DNA of 64,000 nt, from the NCBI RefSeq assembly GCF_034350045.1, contig NZ_CP133781.1, positions 4,202,501-4,266,500 on the forward strand, written 5' to 3'. The notes beneath the pieces are model-generated. The model was given only the letters and a program-made list of their open reading frames with translations. It did not search any database and was not told the origin of the DNA. Shown piece by piece: positions 59,342 to 64,000 of the stretch (its first letter is position 1; each line of letters opens with the position of its first letter). Source of the stretch: Pseudomonas sp. CCI4.2 (GTDB lineage: Bacteria; Pseudomonadota; Gammaproteobacteria; Pseudomonadales; Pseudomonadaceae). The translations under genes and the position numbers were made by a program.

Positions 59342-60826
59342 TCACCAGCTCATACGAATCCCAACGTTGCCACTGATGCCTTTCAGGTCGTTGCTGTCCA
59401 GGTTGGCGTCGTAGTCAGCCCCGAGGTAAACCGCGACCGTCGGCGATAGCTGCGCCACAACTCCCATGCCGACATCGGCGGACGAGGCTTTATGCTGAGT
59501 TTTTATCCGGTCCACGTCGTCGTAGGTCACCGTGTCCGAGCCGCCAAATGTCCGCCATACGTTGGCACGCAGATAAGGTTCGACCGGCGTATTGCTGACC
59601 CGATAGCGCCCATTCAAACGCGCGCCCAAACGCCCGGTGGTGTAGTTCTGGGAATCAAATGAAACCTCGGAAATTCCGTCGTTTTGATCGTCGAGGCTAA
59701 TGTGCTGACTGATCAACTGCGCTTGCGGCTCAACACTCCAGTGATCGGACAGCGCAACCGGGTAGCCACCTTCCAGAGAAAGCGTCAGCCCGTGGCCTTG
59801 GGTCTCTAGCTTCACCCCTCTGTCCGATTGACTGTTTCCGTCTAAACGAGTGGCGATGGCCACCGCGTCCACATACCAGCCTGATCGGTCCGACAGGGTC
59901 CAATAAAGCCCGACATTATCGCCATCGAGCTTGGTCTGACCCGCTTGGCGCCCCTGAAAGCCTTCGGCAAATCCTTTTACGCTGCCGCGGAGGTGGGTTT
60001 GCCCCACAAAAAAACCAAAGCGTTGATAGCGTCCTTCACTTATTTCGGATGAGAAAAGGTCATTCCCGATCTGGAAGCCCTCCAGCGAGCCATCAAGACT
60101 GGGTGATACGGTTCCAGACCAGCTTTTCTTGAAGTCGTTGTTATAGAAGCGCCCCCATCCTGCAGACGCGAGACCGGTTTCGGTCAGCAGGCCTTGATCA
60201 CCCTGACGATCGTGAAATGTACCCAGGGCGTTGAGCATCAGGGTTTGCGCGGCCGGGACAACCACCGAGTAGACCGGGACTTCCAACCTGAACAGCGGAA
60301 TCGGCGCCGCCCCCGCAACGGCAGCAGGCAGCGCTGGCGTGGTGGCTGCCGGTGTCGGTGAAGCGTCGGCTGGGGAGTCAGCAGGAACTGTCGATGGCGG
60401 ATCAGCGGGCGCCACGGGTGCGGCAGTCGGTGGTTCTACTGGCGGCTCGTCCGCCGCAACGATAGGCGCTGCGGGTGCTACGGGCGGTGCAGATGGCGGC
60501 CGGATAATCACCGGCGGCGCGGCTGGCGGCGCAGCCCGAGGGGCGATTGCGATAACAGAAGAGCGCAAGTACCAGTTGTTCTCGGAGCCCGCAGTAACGC
60601 CGCCTTTAAACAAATAATATTGATAAGCACCGGCTGACACCGAGCTCTTCAGTGCAAACGCATCGGCGCTGCTGGTTGCACCGTTTTGTGCCTGCACGAC
60701 CTCGATACCGTTTTGAAGGGTCAAGGCACCTTGACCGCCGAGGTTAGAAATCCCTACTTGGGTATTTCCACTGATTGCACCTTGGGAGACGATTAACTTG
60801 TCGCTGGCAGAGCTGTCGTCGCCTAA
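59342..60826 (-). pseudogene. Autotransporter, 3' part (linker and beta-barrel) cut off by an IS insertion
   Basis: Reading leftward from the IS boundary, the frame begins GDDSSASDKLIVSQGAISGN (end of the passenger) and continues through a Pro/Ala-rich linker of about 80 residues (APPVIIRPPSAPPVAPAAPI and similar). It then reaches the autotransporter beta-barrel with LEGFQIGNDLFSSEISEGRY and HWSVEPQAQLISQ, and ends GIRMSW. The translation upstream of GDDSS is IS sequence, so no native start exists here. Joined to the 5' part at 62027-63244, the reading frame is continuous (900 residues). Type V secretion via the barrel is the family role. Confidence 0.88.
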
Positions 60827-60828
60827 GG

Positions 60829-60854
60829 AAGGTCTGAAATAAGACCTTCTTTTT
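60829..60854 (+). terminator. Terminator-like hairpin at the left IS end
   Basis: aaggtct (60829-60835) and agacctt (60842-60848) form a perfect 7-bp stem with a 6-base loop, followed by cttttt. Read rightward it would stop transcripts entering the IS from the left, which would limit antisense or read-through expression over the transposase. It overlaps the terminal repeat. Confidence 0.55.
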
Positions 60855-60959
60855 CTGGCAAATCGGGCGTCAAGCGCTCCGAAAGAAAGTACTTCACTGA
60901 AATTTCGAAAATATCGGCTTTTATTGATGAATAAGCCGGTTTTAAGCACTTATTAACCC

Positions 60960-61952
60960 TTAATTTCCATACTGCGGACGCACCTGTCCTATAGGCTCCA
61001 TCAAATGTCGGCGCGCCATCCACAGATTCGACAGTGCAAACAGTGTCACCAACTGCGCCGTGTTCTTTACCAACCCGCGAAACCGCACCTTGGTGTAACC
61101 AAACTGGCGCTTGATCACCCGAAACGGGTGCTCAACCTTGGCCCGAGTTTGCGATTTGGCGTATTCAATCTTGCGCAACGCACGGCCAATGACGCTTTTT
61201 TCTCCATGTTTGCGGCGGCTGCTGGGCCTGGCGGAGATCGACCAGATCATCTCGCGCCCCTCATGTTCAAGCCGCTTTTCTACGCCGGTGTAGCCCGCGT
61301 CGCCACAGAGATGGGTCTCTTCGCCGTGCAGCAACTGATCGACTTGAGTGACGTCCGCGACATTGGCTGCCGTGCCCACCACGCTGTGCGTCAGACCCGT
61401 ATCAGCGTCTACTCCGATGTGCGCTTTCATCCCGAAAAAATATTGATTACCTTTCTTGGTCTGATGCATTTCGGGGTCGCGTTTACCCTCTTTATTCTTG
61501 GTCGACGTCGGCGCATGAATGATCGTGGCATCAACAATTGTGCCCTGACGAAGCATCAAACCTCGGTCTCCCAGGTAGCCATTAATGACCTCCAGGATTC
61601 CCCCGGCAAGATGGTTTTTCTCCAGCAGGCGACGGAAGTTGAGAATCGTGGTTTCGTCGGGAATGCGTTCCAGATTCAACCCCGCGAACTGGCGCAGAAT
61701 CGTGGTCTCATAAAGAGACTCTTCCATTGCTGGATCGCTATAGCCGAACCAGTTCTGCATCAGGTGCACACGCAACATGGCCATCAAGGGATACGCCGGG
61801 CGGCCCCCTTCGCCTTTTGGATAATGCGGCTCGATCAAAGCGATCAACCCCTTCCAGGGGACGACCTTGTCCATCTCGCTCAGGAAAATCTCACGGCGGG
61901 TTCGCTTACGTTTACCGGCGTACTCGGCATCGGCGAAAGAAATTTGCTTCAT
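60960..61952 (-). CDS. IS5-family transposase
   Basis: A 330-residue DDE transposase starting MKQISFADAEYAGKRKRTRR. The catalytic triad is recognisable in GTIVDATIIHAPTST (first D), HLCGDAGYTGVEKR (second D) and RAKVEHPFRVIKRQFGYTKV (E, within the typical Y-(2)R-(3)E-(6)K-like region). DUF772-type N-terminal sequence (YPLMAMLRVHLMQNWFGYSD) precedes. It recognises the terminal inverted repeats of its element and cuts at CTAA-type targets. A TTG start three codons upstream is possible. No frameshift or stop was seen, so it appears functional. Confidence 0.95.
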   Translation of the reverse strand: MKQISFADAEYAGKRKRTRREIFLSEMDKVVPWKGLIALIEPHYPKGEGGRPAYPLMAMLRVHLMQNWFGYSDPAMEESLYETTILRQFAGLNLERIPDETTILNFRRLLEKNHLAGGILEVINGYLGDRGLMLRQGTIVDATIIHAPTSTKNKEGKRDPEMHQTKKGNQYFFGMKAHIGVDADTGLTHSVVGTAANVADVTQVDQLLHGEETHLCGDAGYTGVEKRLEHEGREMIWSISARPSSRRKHGEKSVIGRALRKIEYAKSQTRAKVEHPFRVIKRQFGYTKVRFRGLVKNTAQLVTLFALSNLWMARRHLMEPIGQVRPQYGN

Positions 61953-62011
61953 GGGGGGCAACCGCTCGGCTCATGTGATGGGGGACATTTCACCAGATTT
62001 GAAAACCTTTT

Positions 62012-63244
62012 TCAGAGTTTCCCTAACACTGTTTGAAGTAGCAACTGCCCGCCACGGCCGACATAGTTGCCGTACACCGACAGCGTATCCGCAGCACTCG
62101 AACTTGCGCTGGTCATGTCTATAACGCCAGCGTTGGTCAGGGTCGTGAGTTGCCCAGAGGTGTAGGGCCTGACCGCTCCATGGGTCACCTGCAATGCGCT
62201 GGTGCTGTCGATAGTGAAACTGCCGGTGCCACTGGAACTGTCACCCAGAAAGAAATCTCCGGCCAAGTTAAACCGGCTGTTATTGGTGAGGTTGACTGAC
62301 TCCCATCCGATGTACCGGGCGGCACCAGCAGATGAGCTGTTGTCAAAGGTCAAGGTGTCATTACCCAGTCCGCCGTCCACCGAGGGGGTTAGAGACAGCG
62401 TGTCTTCGGTCAAATGACTAATAAACGCCGTGTCATTACCGTCCCCCATCAAAATAGACGACTTGATCAAACCTCCGGCATTCCAAATAAACCTGTCATT
62501 ACCGCTACTGGCGCGTATTTCACCGTTTATAACACCGCCGGTAACGGTAATACGGTCGTCGCCGCCACTGACGCTGATATTGCCGCCTATAGTGCCCCCG
62601 GACACAATAATCGTGTCGTCACCAAAGCCCGTCACCAGGTTACCCAAGATAGTGCCGCCCGACATATCAAAGAGGTTGTCGTCCAGCTTCATGTTGACGC
62701 GGCCGATAGTGCCACCGGTCATCTTGGCGATATCACCATCATCAAAACCGCCGACGATGGTACCTCCCGTCATGACAAAAACATCGCGACTGTCCCCCTG
62801 GGTCAGCGATGCAATAGTGCCCCCGGTCATTTGAAAATTATCAACACCGCTGCCCTGTGAAACGTCACCACTCACGGTTCCGGCGCTTATTTTAAATACG
62901 TTGGCGCCATCGCCTTGATCAACTAACCCGAGGATTTTTCCCGAATCCATTTGAATGACATCATTCTGAGGGCCAAAAACAATGTTCCCATTAACCGTGC
63001 CGGTACCGCCGGCGGGAAATACCAGACTGTTAGCACCCGACAAATCGGTCAACCCCGTGCTGCTACCACTGCTGCAGCTATAGACGTCGTTGCCTGCCGA
63101 TGCAATTAACGTACAGTCCGCCTTTGCCACCCCCGTAAGACTGATCGCGCACACTAAGGTTACGGACCCTACTGCCCGAGCAGGTCCATGCTTCGACACG
63201 GTATTGTATTTAACAAATCGCAAGGCTTGGTTAACGGTTAGCAT
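62012..63244 (-). pseudogene. Autotransporter, 5' part (signal peptide and beta-helical passenger) cut by the IS
   Basis: From the ATG at 63244 (aggagaacaggg upstream) the protein starts MLTVNQALRFVKYNTVSKHG, a long signal region of ESPR style ending near GVAKADC. The passenger then has about ten repeats, roughly 20 residues each, of the form MTGGTIxGxVxxGxGDD, for example FVMTGGTIVGGFDDGD and IIVSGGTIGGNISVSGGDDR, consistent with a parallel beta-helix. The frame ends LLLQTVLGKL and a stop that is contributed by the IS (62012-62014). Residues LGKL replace the native LGDDSS. The translocation barrel is therefore lost, so this part should remain in the periplasm. Confidence 0.88.
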
Positions 63245-63448
63245 CCCTGTTCTCCTGGCCGGGCACTTACACCAAACGTCGCCGTAAGTACCCTCCTTTA
63301 TTTTCAAAGGTTAAGCGGGAGAGGCTTGTTCTAAGCCAACCCGATCCTTGGGTTCACTATTGACCCTAGTCGCACCGTTGAAATATCGCCACTTCCAGTT
63401 AATACTCCAGCACAAAACATGCGCATCCGCATTTATTCATTGATTTAT

Positions 63449-63460
63449 TACGCATGCGTA
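63449..63460. promoter_or_regulatory. 12-bp palindrome in the toxin-antitoxin promoter
   Basis: tacgcatgcgta is a perfect palindrome centred 48 bp upstream of the antitoxin ATG, in an AT-rich promoter-like stretch (tttattcattgatttatt). Xre-type antitoxins usually repress their own operon through such sites. Confidence 0.55.
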
Positions 63461-63502
63461 CTAGACTGACAACCCGTTACCCACCGTCAAGGAGCGTTGG
63501 CC

Positions 63503-63910
63503 ATGGCAAACGCAAGCACCGTCCACCCCGCCGTTCATAGCGTAGACACCCCGGAGGCGGGCCGGGTGGCGTTGAAATTCTTCTTCGGTCTGATGGAGCA
63601 ATGGGGCTGTTCGGCGGATCAGCAGCGAGCGCTCTTGGGTTCGATCAGCACCACCACTTTTTATAAATACAAACGGCTGCCCAGTGTTCGACTGCCCCAT
63701 GACACCTTGGAGCGGATCTCGTACCTGATGGGTATTCACAAGGCACTGAGCATTATTTTCAGCAACAACCATGATCGGGTGTACGCCTGGGTCAGCAGCC
63801 CCAACACTGCCGCGCCGTTTAATGGTCAAACGGCGCTTAAGTACATGCTGGCCGGTCGCGTTGTTGATATTGCCGATGTGCGCCGTTATCTGGATGGGGT
63901 ACGCGGATGA
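63503..63910 (+). CDS. Xre/MbcA/ParS-type antitoxin
   Basis: A 135-residue protein with an N-terminal helix-turn-helix-like region (FFFGLMEQWGCSADQQRALL then GSISTTTFYKYKRLP) and a C-terminal toxin-binding domain (ISYLMGIHKALSIIFSNNHD and GQTALKYMLAGRVVDIADVR). This order is that of Xre antitoxins paired with RES toxins. The ATG at 63503 has aaggag upstream; an ATG two codons earlier is less favoured. Its stop overlaps the next start (ATGA-type), so translation is coupled. It should bind and silence the RES protein and repress the operon. Confidence 0.88.
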   Translation: MANASTVHPAVHSVDTPEAGRVALKFFFGLMEQWGCSADQQRALLGSISTTTFYKYKRLPSVRLPHDTLERISYLMGIHKALSIIFSNNHDRVYAWVSSPNTAAPFNGQTALKYMLAGRVVDIADVRRYLDGVRG

Positions 63911-64000
63911 TGCTGCCGAAACAGGAGATACCCGCGTGGGACAACGCCTATCGAATCATCAGCAGCTCGTTCCCGCCGATCACCCTGTTCGAAGACATTC
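63907..64000 (+). CDS. RES-domain toxin, N-terminal part (cut by window end)
   Basis: The frame MMLPKQEIPAWDNAYRIISS followed by SFPPITLFEDI begins inside the antitoxin stop and runs off the window. AYRIISSxFPPITLFED is the start of RES domains (named for Arg-Glu-Ser), where the Arg of YRI belongs to the conserved triad. RES toxins degrade NAD+ or, in some cases, modify targets with ADP-ribose. The remaining ~120 residues, including Glu and Ser, lie outside the window, so integrity is unknown. Confidence 0.8.
   Translation, partial: MMLPKQEIPAWDNAYRIISSSFPPITLFEDI

Larger units (their letters stand above)
60827..62022. mobile_element. IS5-family insertion sequence (1196 bp) in the autotransporter gene
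   Basis: The element runs exactly between two CTAA copies (60823-60826 and 62023-62026), a 4-bp target duplication typical of IS5-group elements. Its terminal inverted repeats are ggaaggtctgaaataag (left) and ggaaactctgaaaaagg (right end, reverse complement), matching at 13 of 17 positions. One transposase gene fills most of the element. Both ends are intact and the transposase is full length, so it may still be mobile. It interrupts the autotransporter between its passenger and barrel. Confidence 0.93.

Noticed and set aside
61005..62036. 343-codon + strand frame over the transposase
   Set aside because: It is the antisense shadow of the IS5 transposase. No motif, and it crosses the IS boundary.
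62430..62860. Apparent tandem repeats that could be taken for a CRISPR array or microsatellite
   Set aside because: The repeats are degenerate at DNA level, about 60 bp apart, and in frame with the beta-helix repeats of the autotransporter passenger. There are no unique spacers.

Overview
The window looks like a Pseudomonas chromosome segment, probably fluorescens-group. The GC content is moderately high, and it carries MexEF-OprN-type, OprB-type and GcvA-type LysR genes, REP-like repeats built on a 'tgtaggagc...' core, and a dif site one base from the E. coli sequence. I believe the window spans the replication terminus. A dif-type XerCD site lies at 22300-22327, and the GGGNAGGG motifs I found point towards it from both sides.

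Left of dif (1-22 kb) is a catabolic and transport region. It begins with the end of a succinate-semialdehyde-type dehydrogenase, an MFS carrier and a LysR regulator. Next is a leftward block: a porin, a complete oligopeptide-type ABC importer (fused double ATPase, two permeases, Tat-type binding protein), a metal-binding M24 protein whose ligands are collinear with the DMSP lyase DddP, and an Fe(II)/2OG oxygenase, with a LysR regulator divergent from the oxygenase. I read this as an uptake-plus-degradation pathway for a small amino-acid-like, betaine-like or sulfonium-like compound. Rightward genes follow: LysR, AldA-like aldehyde dehydrogenase, MFS carrier, enolase-superfamily dehydratase/cycloisomerase and GMC oxidoreductase, which look like a sugar-acid or aldehyde pathway.

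Around dif (21.7-23.2 kb) there is almost no coding capacity. It holds dif, one 45-codon ORF that ends inside dif, and an orphan 14-bp inverted repeat of TetR-operator type.

Right of dif (23-39 kb) are an MHS-family transporter, electrophile/redox stress genes (quinone reductase, old yellow enzyme, DJ-1 protein, TetR with its operator, GlxA-like regulator), an NDH-2-like oxidoreductase divergent from an Rrf2 regulator with a clear operator, a racemase of the AMACR type, an AEC carrier, a HerA-like ATPase and a squalene-synthase-like enzyme. From 39 to 55 kb are a MexEF-OprN efflux operon with a nearby TetR gene, a pentose-type ABC operon with LacI regulator and FGGY kinase, an OprB porin and an azoreductase.

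The last 10 kb show decay: an intact chemoreceptor beside a truncated one, a frameshifted MFS gene, and an autotransporter split by a 1196-bp IS5-family element with a CTAA duplication. An Xre/RES-type toxin-antitoxin pair is cut by the window end. I saw no tRNA, rRNA or CRISPR array. Positions were read by eye. Family names rest on recognised motifs, not database searches.
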